Positions 4,729 through 11,918 of a DNA stretch of 13,804 nucleotides are shown here, piece by piece. The DNA comes from an uncultured Spirochaetales bacterium. GTDB lineage: Bacteria > Spirochaetota > Spirochaetia > Sphaerochaetales > Sphaerochaetaceae. Position 1 is the stretch's first letter, and each line of letters begins with the position of its first letter. Where the stretch lies: positions 1 through 13,804 of the forward strand of contig CAKQJZ010000056.1 of NCBI GenBank assembly GCA_934247875.1, in the 5' to 3' direction. Both the position numbers and the translations under genes were made by a program. Below the pieces are notes generated by a model. It was not told the DNA's origin. It ran no database searches and saw only the letters and a list, made by a program, of their open reading frames with translations.

Positions 4729-6744
4729 ATGAAGAAGACAATTATTTCCTTATTAATACTTTTTGCTGCGCTTTCAGCTTTGTATTCCAATGATGCATCA
4801 AGCTATGTCGATGATATTCTTGTTTCTGATATTCCTATTACATATGGAGATGAGTCATTCAGAGCGAGAATCCTTGAGAAAACAGGCGGGGAGAGAGAAC
4901 CAGTTGGGCTTGTCTTGACAGGTGGATCTGCAAGAGCCGCTGCACATATTGGTGTTCTAAAGTATTTAGAGGAAGAGGGAATTGTTCCAGATTTCATCAT
5001 CTCTAACTCTATGGGATCAATCATAGGCATGCTATATGCTGCTGGCATGAAGCCAAGCCAGATTGAAGAGTTCTTCCTTGCTGGTGATATATCAACCTTT
5101 TTTGATATCACATTACCAATTCGAGGTGGCTTAGTTGTCCCATCAGGCTTCAAGACTATCGTAAATACATTAGTTGGTGCTGATTACAGGTTAGAAGACA
5201 CAGAGATTCCTATAATGGTAGTTGCTGATGACTTAGTAACTAAGCGTGAAATCAGAATAGCTGAAGGCAACTTCTCTGATATCCTGATTGCGTCTTTCGC
5301 TCTTCCAGTTTACTTTGATCCTCAGATTTATAAAGGCCACTTAATTGTTGATGGAGGTATTGTGTCTCTCGCACCGATTGATGCTGCATATGAGTATAGC
5401 AATTCTATTATTCTATCTACTGCATTCTATGATGTGCCTGAGATGAATCTTATCAATCCTATTACAATTCTCAATGCTTCATTCGATATCGGAAAGAGAC
5501 AAAGAGCTGCTATAGATATGAAGAAGCATCCTGACCTTATCTGGATCAGATGTGAAGTTGAGAACTATTCATTCATGGCTTTTGATAAAGCTATTGAAAT
5601 GGCAGCTATTGGATATGAGAGCGCAAAGAAGAAAGAGACAGAGCTTGCTGATGTTTATCGCAGAGGGCAGGTCTCTGATAGGCTGATAGAACTTAGAAAT
5701 GATGTTCAGCCACGCATTGAGAAAATCAATAGTAGCCTATATTACTTCAATAGAGTTGAAGCTGAACGCCCAACAACGCTTTTAGGCTTTGGTTTTGGTT
5801 CAATGCAGGATCCGCTTGCACCATACTACCTTGATAACTCTACATTCTTCAATCTTAATTATGGTTATATAAATAAGAGTGTTGAGACCTCTGCTGGCAT
5901 TGGCGTTGGCTTTGATACTTATGACCTTTCAAACTCTCAGACATATGTTACGGCTGGTGGTAAAGTTTCATATTACCCAATGGTAAATATGAAGATAGGC
6001 AGTGAGTTCTATACTAATATAGGACAGAAGAATGCTGGATTCCATCCATCTATTTACTTCAGAGAAACACTCGATTATATTCCAGTCTCTTATAAGGAAA
6101 TCTATCGCTTAGCACTCCATCAGAACCTTGAGTACTATAAAGACTATGGCGGCCAAAAGGGAACAGCTAATCTATTCTCACTTGGAATGGATGGAAAGTA
6201 TGGCTTTGACTGGGGTTATCTATGGACAAGAGATAACTACATGTTAATTGGTACAAGCATTATCTTTGAAGAGCCTAAGAACTATATGCAGATCTCGCTT
6301 GGTGCGCGTGGATATTTGAATAAGAGCCACTCTTTATACTTTGACGGGTCTTTTTTCAGCAGGTTCTCTCTTGATGGAAAGGGAAGTGTACCTCTTTTCT
6401 TCTCAGATGGATATTCTTCAACAATCATCAATTATGGTGCCAATGCAACTGTATCAAATACAAAACGCCACAATACTATATTGGGAATTGCTGCAGGATA
6501 TAAGCTCAATAACAACCCAACATTTGGAGAGTTCTTGATATTTGAAAAGTCTGAGCTTGGCCTCTATTTTGACTTGTTGCTTCAGGATTCAAGTGTCGGC
6601 ATTTCAACTGGTGTAGATATCCAGTCTGTTGCATCTCTGATAGGGCTATTGAAGCTTCCTATGAGATTCAAGATAGGATATGAATACACTTCAAGTGGCG
6701 ATAGCGCATTTGTATCTTCTCTGATATTTGCAGTTAAGTATTAG
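4729..6744 (+). CDS. Patatin-like phospholipase with C-terminal outer-membrane barrel-like region
   Basis: This 671-aa exported protein starts with a signal peptide (MKKTIISLLILFAALSALYS, cleaved around 20-21). The patatin domain (about 57-290) hydrolyses acyl esters of lipids. It has the oxyanion-hole loop LTGGSARAAAHIGVL, nucleophile Ser94 in SNSMG (RssA-type proteins usually have GTSMG, so the first Gly is Ser here) and Asp208 in VDGG. From about 345 to the end the sequence is rich in alternating hydrophobic/aromatic strands (LLGFGFGSM, LNYGYIN, TSIIFEEP) and ends in LIFAVKY, with the C-terminal aromatic typical of outer-membrane barrels. This matches the plan of PlpD/FplA type Vd autotransporters. 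However, the linker around RIEKINSSLYYFN is much shorter than their POTRA domain. No strong Shine-Dalgarno precedes the ATG at 4729. The gene is flanked by tRNA-Leu and a strong terminator, so it is probably monocistronic. Confidence 0.87.
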   Translation: MKKTIISLLILFAALSALYSNDASSYVDDILVSDIPITYGDESFRARILEKTGGEREPVGLVLTGGSARAAAHIGVLKYLEEEGIVPDFIISNSMGSIIGMLYAAGMKPSQIEEFFLAGDISTFFDITLPIRGGLVVPSGFKTIVNTLVGADYRLEDTEIPIMVVADDLVTKREIRIAEGNFSDILIASFALPVYFDPQIYKGHLIVDGGIVSLAPIDAAYEYSNSIILSTAFYDVPEMNLINPITILNASFDIGKRQRAAIDMKKHPDLIWIRCEVENYSFMAFDKAIEMAAIGYESAKKKETELADVYRRGQVSDRLIELRNDVQPRIEKINSSLYYFNRVEAERPTTLLGFGFGSMQDPLAPYYLDNSTFFNLNYGYINKSVETSAGIGVGFDTYDLSNSQTYVTAGGKVSYYPMVNMKIGSEFYTNIGQKNAGFHPSIYFRETLDYIPVSYKEIYRLALHQNLEYYKDYGGQKGTANLFSLGMDGKYGFDWGYLWTRDNYMLIGTSIIFEEPKNYMQISLGARGYLNKSHSLYFDGSFFSRFSLDGKGSVPLFFSDGYSSTIINYGANATVSNTKRHNTILGIAAGYKLNNNPTFGEFLIFEKSELGLYFDLLLQDSSVGISTGVDIQSVASLIGLLKLPMRFKIGYEYTSSGDSAFVSSLIFAVKY

Positions 6745-6748
6745 GATA

Positions 6749-6777
6749 ATAAACCGCTCTTTTTTAGAGCGGTTTAT
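6749..6777. terminator. Bidirectional intrinsic terminator
   Basis: A perfect 12-bp stem, ATAAACCGCTCT / AGAGCGGTTTAT, with a TTTTT loop follows the patatin stop by 4 nt. It faces the convergent TPR gene whose end is at 6823, so it can serve both strands. No long T-run follows; only TTTAT lies at the stem end. Confidence 0.8.
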
Positions 6778-6822
6778 CTCAGAGAGTAGGCTTAGCGCCT
6801 TCGCAAAATTATTGTTGTAGTG

Positions 6823-7875
6823 TCAGTTCTGGTGCTTTAAAAGCCATTTCTCATCGTCTTCGTTGATAGATGTATCTATATCGCCTTCGTCTTTCTCATC
6901 TATATCTTCATCTTTCACGCTTTCGCTGATGAACTCTGGAAGTTCAGGATACTCTTTATTGATTTCCTCTTCTGTCTCTGTTGGGAATTTGCCATTGATT
7001 GCTTCAAGCTTATGCTCTTCGACATCCTTTATGAATCTATCACGTGCTTTGAGGTTCTGGAGGGCTTTGATGATTCTCTCTACTTCAGCTTTGCTGACTA
7101 CTGATGTGTTTGAGAAGAATGCATTCTCTAAGCCTTCATTAAGTACTTTGATAGCTTTCTCAGCTTCGCCGTAGTGCATGTATATCATAGCGTAGTGAAG
7201 GTATGGGTCAATGAACTGAGGAGTCTTTATTTCAAATAATGACTTCAAGAAGCCTCCTGCTCTGAGATAGTTGTCATCAAGAATCTGCATGATAGCTTCC
7301 AGATCTAAAAGAGCAGGGGACTCTAGCTTATTCTTATATGCTTCTTTAAGCGTAAGCTTGAATTTTCTTACGTCATTGTCAGCTAAGTAATATGTGCAAA
7401 GGTTGATATAAAGATTCCTGTCTTTCATCTTCATCTCTTTAGCACTTTCAGTTATTTCGATAGCACTTTTGATATCACGTTTGATCCAGTAGTACATTGA
7501 AAGTGAGTTCTTGGCCTGGAATGCAATCTTGCTGTTCCTGCTGCTCATAAGTCCTTTGAGTATCTTTCCGCCCTCTTCATAGTCGTAGTACTGAACCATC
7601 AGTATGCCGATATACATAAGGTAGTTATCTGGAACTCCTGCTTTATATGCCTTCTCAAAGTATGGGCGTGCTTTTTCAATGCTGTCTTTGCCTCCGCTTT
7701 GCATTATCTTATTGGCTTTGGCAAAGTACATTGAGCCTCTTGATAAGAGCAAGTAGGATATAAGAGACAAAACCATCATTATGATAGGAAAGTACTTTGG
7801 GATATTTCCTGTTATAAGCAAGAAGAATGCAACAAATAGAAGTATAGTTGCAGGCACTGTTCTGAATTTCTTCAA
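6823..7875 (-). CDS. Membrane-anchored TPR-like repeat protein with acidic tail
   Basis: I do not recognise a named family. The N-terminus is a short basic segment and two hydrophobic helices (VPATILLFVAFFLLITG and YFPIIMMVLSLISYLLL) that make a membrane hairpin. The rest is helical, with repeats of TPR type, for example ARPYFEKAYKAG, KSAIEITESAKEM and AEKAIKVLNEGLENAF. The last 50 residues are strongly acidic (DEDIDEKDEGDID). Such proteins usually scaffold protein complexes at the membrane; the partners are unknown. An upstream TTG at 7902 is in frame, but a GAGGTGA lies 5 nt before the TTG at 7875, leaving LKKFRT as a normal start, so I place it there (350 aa). It diverges from queH and converges on the patatin gene. 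Confidence 0.7.
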   Translation of the reverse strand: MKKFRTVPATILLFVAFFLLITGNIPKYFPIIMMVLSLISYLLLSRGSMYFAKANKIMQSGGKDSIEKARPYFEKAYKAGVPDNYLMYIGILMVQYYDYEEGGKILKGLMSSRNSKIAFQAKNSLSMYYWIKRDIKSAIEITESAKEMKMKDRNLYINLCTYYLADNDVRKFKLTLKEAYKNKLESPALLDLEAIMQILDDNYLRAGGFLKSLFEIKTPQFIDPYLHYAMIYMHYGEAEKAIKVLNEGLENAFFSNTSVVSKAEVERIIKALQNLKARDRFIKDVEEHKLEAINGKFPTETEEEINKEYPELPEFISESVKDEDIDEKDEGDIDTSINEDDEKWLLKHQN

Positions 7876-7888
7876 TTTAATCACCTCA

Positions 7889-7917
7889 TTCAAATTAAAC
7901 AATAAAGATGATATAAC
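7889..7917 (+). promoter_or_regulatory. Predicted promoter of queH
   Basis: TTCAAA (7889-7894), 17 nt and TATAAC (7912-7917, 5 of 6 consensus bases) fit a sigma-70 promoter. Only 12 nt separate the -10 box from the ATG, so the leader would be about 6 nt. The same 55 bp must also hold the promoter of the divergent TPR gene; TTGTTA and TAATTT on the minus strand overlap these boxes. Confidence 0.45.
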
Positions 7918-7929
7918 AAAGTTGAAGCT

Positions 7930-8466
7930 ATGGGAAATAAAATACTATTGCATGTTTGCTGTGGGCCTTGTTCTACAGCGTCTATTGAGCGTTTGATAAA
8001 TGAAGACTATGAGCCTGTACTCTTTTTCTCAGATTCCAATATCTATCCAGAGGAAGAATTTGAGAAGCGTTATGATAACCTTTTGAAGGTTGCAGCTTTC
8101 TATTCTCTTCCTGTCATAAAGGATTCATGGGACCATGATGAATGGAGAGAGTGGGTAAAAGGATATGAGGCAGAACCTGAGCATGGCAAAAGATGCTCAC
8201 TTTGCTTCCGCTTCAATTTGCTCAGAAGCGCTAGAAAAGCCAAAGAGCTTGGCATTGGGCATTTCGCTACAACTCTTACTGTCTCTCGCTTTAAGAACAG
8301 CAAGACTATCTTCAAAGAGGGTGAGGACTTAGAAGGATTCTTGCCTCTTGATTTCAAGAAGAAAGACGGCTTTAATCGTTCAATTGTTCTTTCAAAGGAA
8401 TTGGATTTATATCGCCAAAGCTATTGCGGGTGTGAGTTCTCGCTTCAGGATAGCTTGAAGCGCTAG
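7930..8466 (+). CDS. queH: Epoxyqueuosine reductase QueH
   Basis: QueH catalyses the last step of queuosine synthesis, reducing epoxyqueuosine to queuosine at the wobble base of GUN-anticodon tRNAs (Tyr, His, Asn, Asp). It is the non-homologous replacement for QueG. The 178-aa length is typical of this former DUF208 family. All diagnostic cysteines are present: CCGPC at 10-14, RCSLCF (Cys89, Cys92) and SYCGCEFS (Cys166, Cys168), which bind an Fe-S cluster and a second metal in characterised members. Also conserved are NIYP..E...R and ATTLTVSRFKN..I. The ATG at 7930 gives a standard N-terminus but lacks a clear Shine-Dalgarno (only TTGAAG). No other queuosine gene is in the window. A trpR-family gene follows after 56 nt and has its own promoter-like sequence. 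Confidence 0.95.
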   Translation: MGNKILLHVCCGPCSTASIERLINEDYEPVLFFSDSNIYPEEEFEKRYDNLLKVAAFYSLPVIKDSWDHDEWREWVKGYEAEPEHGKRCSLCFRFNLLRSARKAKELGIGHFATTLTVSRFKNSKTIFKEGEDLEGFLPLDFKKKDGFNRSIVLSKELDLYRQSYCGCEFSLQDSLKR

Positions 8467-8474
8467 ACTTTTTC

Positions 8475-8503
8475 TTGCCCCAAAAACCTTGCTGTGCTAT
8501 CTT
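8475..8503 (+). promoter_or_regulatory. Predicted promoter of the trpR-family gene
   Basis: TTGCCC (8475-8480), a 17-nt spacer and TATCTT (8498-8503) preceded by TGC form an extended -10 promoter between queH and the regulator. TGGAG follows as the ribosome site. No clear CTAGT-type trp operator is visible. Confidence 0.5.
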
Positions 8504-8522
8504 ATCTGTATTGGAGATTTCT

Positions 8523-8846
8523 ATGAGTAGAAACAGAACAGAAGGCATAACAGAAGAAGAGCAGAAGGCGTGGAATGAGCTATTGGAGCAGATATGTGCT
8601 ATTACAGATATTGATGAGCTCAATGCTTTCTTTGATGATATGCTTACAGAAAAGGAAATCATCGATATTGCTGATAGATATCTTTTAATGGAAGACCTTA
8701 TCAAGGGCAAAAGCCAAAGAGATATTGCACTAGATAGAAAAATGAGCCTCTGCAAGATCACAAGAGGCTCTAAGATGCTCAAAAAGCAAGATGGGTATAT
8801 GAGACGCTACTTAAATGAGAAGTATGACGATCATACTCATTTATAA
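8523..8846 (+). CDS. trpR: TrpR-family transcriptional repressor
   Basis: The 107-aa size and sequence match the Trp repressor fold. LTEKEIIDIADRYLLMEDLI aligns with the ligand/core helices of E. coli TrpR. KGKSQRDIALDRKMSLCKIT is the helix-turn-helix, and ITRGSKMLK matches the hallmark ITRGSNSLK. By alignment, the E. coli tryptophan contacts Thr44, Arg54, Arg84 and Gly85 are kept, but Ser88 is Met and Thr81 is Lys, so ligand or operator specificity may differ. The frame opens at a TTG at 8475, but TTGGAG and the ATG at 8523 give the natural start. The stop overlaps the 3' end of the convergent glf gene by 10 bp. No trp genes are nearby, so the regulated genes cannot be named. The related YerC/YecD family is the alternative, but the RGS motif favours TrpR. 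Confidence 0.82.
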   Translation: MSRNRTEGITEEEQKAWNELLEQICAITDIDELNAFFDDMLTEKEIIDIADRYLLMEDLIKGKSQRDIALDRKMSLCKITRGSKMLKKQDGYMRRYLNEKYDDHTHL

Positions 8847-9946
8847 GATAGTACCTCTTTTGCTTTATTCATTGCAGCGAGTATAGTCTTATCCATATCG
8901 TAGTATGCATACTCGGCAAGTCTGCCGCCTAGAATCAAAGACTTATCACTATCTGCGATTTCTTTGTATTTATTATAAAGAGCGCTGTTCGCTTCATTAT
9001 TTATAGGGTAGTAAGGCTCTCCTGTCTTCTCATAATCAACTGGTATTTCGCGGCTGATCCATGTAACTGGAGATTTTGCTTTCTCAAAGTGCTTATGCTC
9101 GATTATGCGTGTCCACTCTGTCTCTCTATCTGTGTAGTTCACAACAGCAACACCCTGGAAATCTTCCTTTTCGATTCTCTCTTCTCTGAAGATCTCGCTT
9201 CTATATTGAAGCTTTCCAAGTGAGAAATGAAAATAGTGGTCTAAGCACCCTGTATATACTACTTTATCTGCCTTAGCACGCCACTTTTCCTGCTCTTTAT
9301 TGAAGTCTGTGCTGAGAACTACATCAGCACCTTCTATCATCTTCTCTATGATTGCTGTGTATCCGCCTTCAGGAATGCCCTGATAGCGGTCATTGAAGTA
9401 GTTGTTGTCATATGTGAGTCTTACAGGCACACGCTTGATTATTGATGGATCGAGCTCTGTTGCGCTGACGCCCCATTGCTTTTCTGTGTAGCCTTTGATC
9501 AGCTTTGTGTAGATATCACGTCCAACAAGCTTTATAGCCTGTTCTTCGAGGTTCTTTGGCTCTCCTGTGATTTCCTTTCTCTGCTCATTGATTATAGCAA
9601 GTGCCTCTTCTGGCCATACAATATTCCACATCTTTGAGAATGTGTTCATATTGAAAGGAAGGTTGTAGACCTCTCCTTTGTAGTTGGCTATAGGAGAGTT
9701 TACGAAGTTGTTGAAAGAAGCAAATGATGTGATATAGTCCCATACCTCTTTATTTGATGTGTGGAAGATATGGGCACCATATTTATGCACATTGATTCCA
9801 TCATGCTCTTCTGTGTATATGTTGCCTGCAATATGGTCTCTCTTTTCTACCATCAATACAGTCTTTCCAGCCTTAAGTGCCAGATTCGCAAATACTGAGC
9901 CATATAAGCCAGTGCCAACAATCAGAAAATCATAATGGTCTCTCAT
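8837..9946 (-). CDS. glf: UDP-galactopyranose mutase
   Basis: Glf is an FAD enzyme that interconverts UDP-galactopyranose and UDP-galactofuranose, the donor for galactofuranose in surface glycans. The 369-aa length is normal. Visible landmarks are the dinucleotide-binding GTGLYG (11-16), EKRDHIAGN (34-42), YGAHIFHTS, LPFNMNTF, YTEKQWG, RVPVRLTYDNNYFND, IPEGGYTAIIE and the C-terminal FAD motif GGRLAEYAYYDMD (from 340). The ATG at 9946 lies 2 nt after the helicase stop, and AGAAGGAAG in the helicase tail is its ribosome site, so it is translated from the helicase transcript. The stop codon lies within the 3' end of trpR. No glycosyltransferase or other glycan genes are next to it in this window, which is unusual because glf often sits in polysaccharide clusters. 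Confidence 0.96.
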   Translation of the reverse strand: MRDHYDFLIVGTGLYGSVFANLALKAGKTVLMVEKRDHIAGNIYTEEHDGINVHKYGAHIFHTSNKEVWDYITSFASFNNFVNSPIANYKGEVYNLPFNMNTFSKMWNIVWPEEALAIINEQRKEITGEPKNLEEQAIKLVGRDIYTKLIKGYTEKQWGVSATELDPSIIKRVPVRLTYDNNYFNDRYQGIPEGGYTAIIEKMIEGADVVLSTDFNKEQEKWRAKADKVVYTGCLDHYFHFSLGKLQYRSEIFREERIEKEDFQGVAVVNYTDRETEWTRIIEHKHFEKAKSPVTWISREIPVDYEKTGEPYYPINNEANSALYNKYKEIADSDKSLILGGRLAEYAYYDMDKTILAAMNKAKEVLSYK

Positions 9947-9948
9947 TC

Positions 9949-11772
9949 TTACTTCCTTCTCGATCCCTTGGAGTTTTTCTTAGCTTTGCTCTTAACATCT
10001 CTGCCTTTAGCGCTGCTACGTCTCTTAGTATACTCCTTTCTTTCTCTTCTGTATTCCTCGAATTCTTCTTCGACCTTCTTCTCTTTCTTTGGCTTAGAAT
10101 TAGCCTTTGCTTCCCGTCTCTCGCTCTCTGACTTAGCTCTTGATACGATTGACCTTCCACCTTTGCTCTTTCTGTCAAAGATCTTGAGAATCTTCTCTGC
10201 AACATCATATGGTGCATTGATGAATGAGAACTCTTCCATTACCTGCACGCCATGGATATCTGAATTCTTTGTTCCTGTCTGATCCATTATGATTTGCACT
10301 AGATCACGCTTAGTAATGCCATCTCTTGAGCCACGAGCAATGAAGAGGCGAGTAAGACCTTCTTCATCCATGCTAGGCTTCTTGACTCTGTCAAATGGAC
10401 GCTCAGAGTCTGAGTAGCTCTTCTCTTTGCCTCGGCCACGTCTTGAGTCTGAGTTGATATCCTTATATTGGGAAATATCAAGCTCATCTTTGTATATATA
10501 AGCAAGAAGAGATGCAAAAGCTTCTCTTGGCTCTCTGTCTTCAAGGAGTGTCTCTGCAAGTGAGTAGTAGTCGATAGCTGGTTCTTTATTGAGCGCAGCT
10601 TCTAGCGCATCTATGATTCTGCCTTTCTTGCTCTCAATTACTTCGCTGGCTGTAGGGATTTCTTCTCGTCTTATATCACTCTTGCTTGCGCGTTTGATAT
10701 AAGAGAACTTTCTTGCTTCACTTGGAGTGATGAATGTGATAGCTGTACCATTCTTGCCAGCTCTTCCTGTTCTTCCGACTCTATGTATATAGATCTCTGG
10801 ATCCTGAGGAAGAGAGTAGTTGATTACATGGCTCAGGTCCTGAATATCAAGGCCTCGTGCAGCAACGTCTGTAGCAATCAAGATAGAGAGTCTTCTCTCT
10901 TTCATGCGCTTAAGGATATTCTCTCTTTCTTTCTGTGATAGGTCTCCATGCAGTGCAGCCGCATCATAGCCTCTGTCAGATAGCTTCTTTGCAACTTCAT
11001 CGCATTGCAGCTTTGTGCGGCAGAATACAACGCCATAGAATGCTGGATCTCTATCTATGATTCTGGTCAGAGCCTCAACTTTATCGCTCTCTTTTACTTC
11101 GTAGTAGATCTGGTCTGCCTGGCTTGTAGATTCAGAAGCTTTCTTTGTCTTGATTATCTCAGGATTCTTCATGAAGTTCTCAGCAAGCTTCAAGATCTCT
11201 TTTGGCATAGTTGCTGAGAACATAAGCATTCTCTTCTCTTCAGGAACAGCTTTAAGAACCTCCTCGATATCTTCAATGAAGCCCATATCAAGCATCTCAT
11301 CAGCTTCATCAAGCACCATGAACTCAAGCTTCTCAAGCTTAAGAGTGCCACGTCTGATATGGTCTAGAACTCTGCCTGGAGTTCCTACAACAATCTGAAC
11401 GCCTTTCTTTAGTTTTCTTAGCTGGTTTTCCATGCTTGCGCCACCATAAATAGGTGCAACTTCAAGCGCTCTATCACCTTTGAGTGAGTTGATCTCTTCG
11501 CTTACCTGAAGCGCAAGCTCTCTTGTAGGAGCAAGAATCAAAGCCTCAACGTTCTTGCTTTTCTCACTGATAGTCTCGATTATAGGGAGAGCAAAAGCAG
11601 CAGTCTTTCCAGTTCCAGTCTGTGCCTGTCCAACAACTTCAGTGCCACTCTGCAATAGGCGAGGGATACAGGCTTTCTGTATCTCTGTAGGCTCTTCAAA
11701 GCCCTTCTTTGAAAGGGCTTCTAATGTCTTCTCTGAAAGCCCTAGTTCAGCAAATGCTGGTAATATATCCAT
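9949..11772 (-). CDS. deaD: DEAD-box ATP-dependent RNA helicase with DbpA-type RNA-binding domain
   Basis: This helicase unwinds RNA duplexes in ribosome assembly, decay or cold adaptation. All core motifs are in order in the 607 residues: Q motif EEPTEIQ, motif I AQTGTGKT (50-57), PTRELALQ, GG, TPGR (131-134), DEAD (155-158), SAT (186-188), VFCRTK, TDVAARGLDI and HRVGRTGRAG (330-339). After a dimerisation-like helical segment (about 380-430) comes an RRM-like DbpA/CsdA domain (about 473-535, RLFIARGSRDGI... to VAEKILKIF). A long Lys/Arg-rich tail (540-607) probably binds RNA nonspecifically. The ATG at 11772 has AAGGAAT upstream. It is first of a two-gene unit with glf. CsdA/DeaD is the closest named match, though DbpA-like specificity cannot be excluded. 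Confidence 0.95.
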   Translation of the reverse strand: MDILPAFAELGLSEKTLEALSKKGFEEPTEIQKACIPRLLQSGTEVVGQAQTGTGKTAAFALPIIETISEKSKNVEALILAPTRELALQVSEEINSLKGDRALEVAPIYGGASMENQLRKLKKGVQIVVGTPGRVLDHIRRGTLKLEKLEFMVLDEADEMLDMGFIEDIEEVLKAVPEEKRMLMFSATMPKEILKLAENFMKNPEIIKTKKASESTSQADQIYYEVKESDKVEALTRIIDRDPAFYGVVFCRTKLQCDEVAKKLSDRGYDAAALHGDLSQKERENILKRMKERRLSILIATDVAARGLDIQDLSHVINYSLPQDPEIYIHRVGRTGRAGKNGTAITFITPSEARKFSYIKRASKSDIRREEIPTASEVIESKKGRIIDALEAALNKEPAIDYYSLAETLLEDREPREAFASLLAYIYKDELDISQYKDINSDSRRGRGKEKSYSDSERPFDRVKKPSMDEEGLTRLFIARGSRDGITKRDLVQIIMDQTGTKNSDIHGVQVMEEFSFINAPYDVAEKILKIFDRKSKGGRSIVSRAKSESERREAKANSKPKKEKKVEEEFEEYRRERKEYTKRRSSAKGRDVKSKAKKNSKGSRRK

Positions 11773-11806
11773 TTTTTATTCCTTATTTTCTTTAAAATGC
11801 CATGTG

Positions 11807-11835
11807 AGATTATCATAGAGGGGAAATATCTTCAA
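11807..11835 (-). promoter_or_regulatory. Predicted promoter of deaD-glf
   Basis: On the minus strand TTGAAG (11835-11830), 17 nt and TAATCT (11812-11807), with TGA forming an extended -10, predict a start near 11800. This gives a leader of about 28 nt with the AAGGAA site, so there is no long cold-shock-type 5' UTR. Confidence 0.5.
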
Positions 11836-11865
11836 GTGTTATAAGGGAATAGGTCTTTAATTTGC

Positions 11866-11897
11866 AAAAAAAAGACCATGCTTTTCGTCGCATGGCC
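11866..11897 (-). terminator. Rho-independent terminator of the PpiD-like gene
   Basis: Read on the minus strand, GGCCATGC and GCATGGTC form an 8-bp stem around an 8-nt loop and are followed by eight Ts. It lies 21 nt after the foldase stop and separates that gene from deaD-glf. Confidence 0.9.
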
Positions 11898-11918
11898 TCA
11901 AATACAGGTTAATGTATA

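Noticed and set aside
7870..7930. PreQ1 riboswitch before queH
   Set aside because: The predicted leader is only a few nucleotides and shows no pseudoknot-forming sequence.
9930..10217. A 95-codon Arg/Lys-rich minus-strand ORF in another frame of the helicase tail
   Set aside because: It lies inside the low-complexity basic tail of deaD, which opens all frames, and has no family resemblance.
11773..11806. Long cold-shock leader for deaD
   Set aside because: The best promoter leaves about 28 nt of leader with an ordinary ribosome site.
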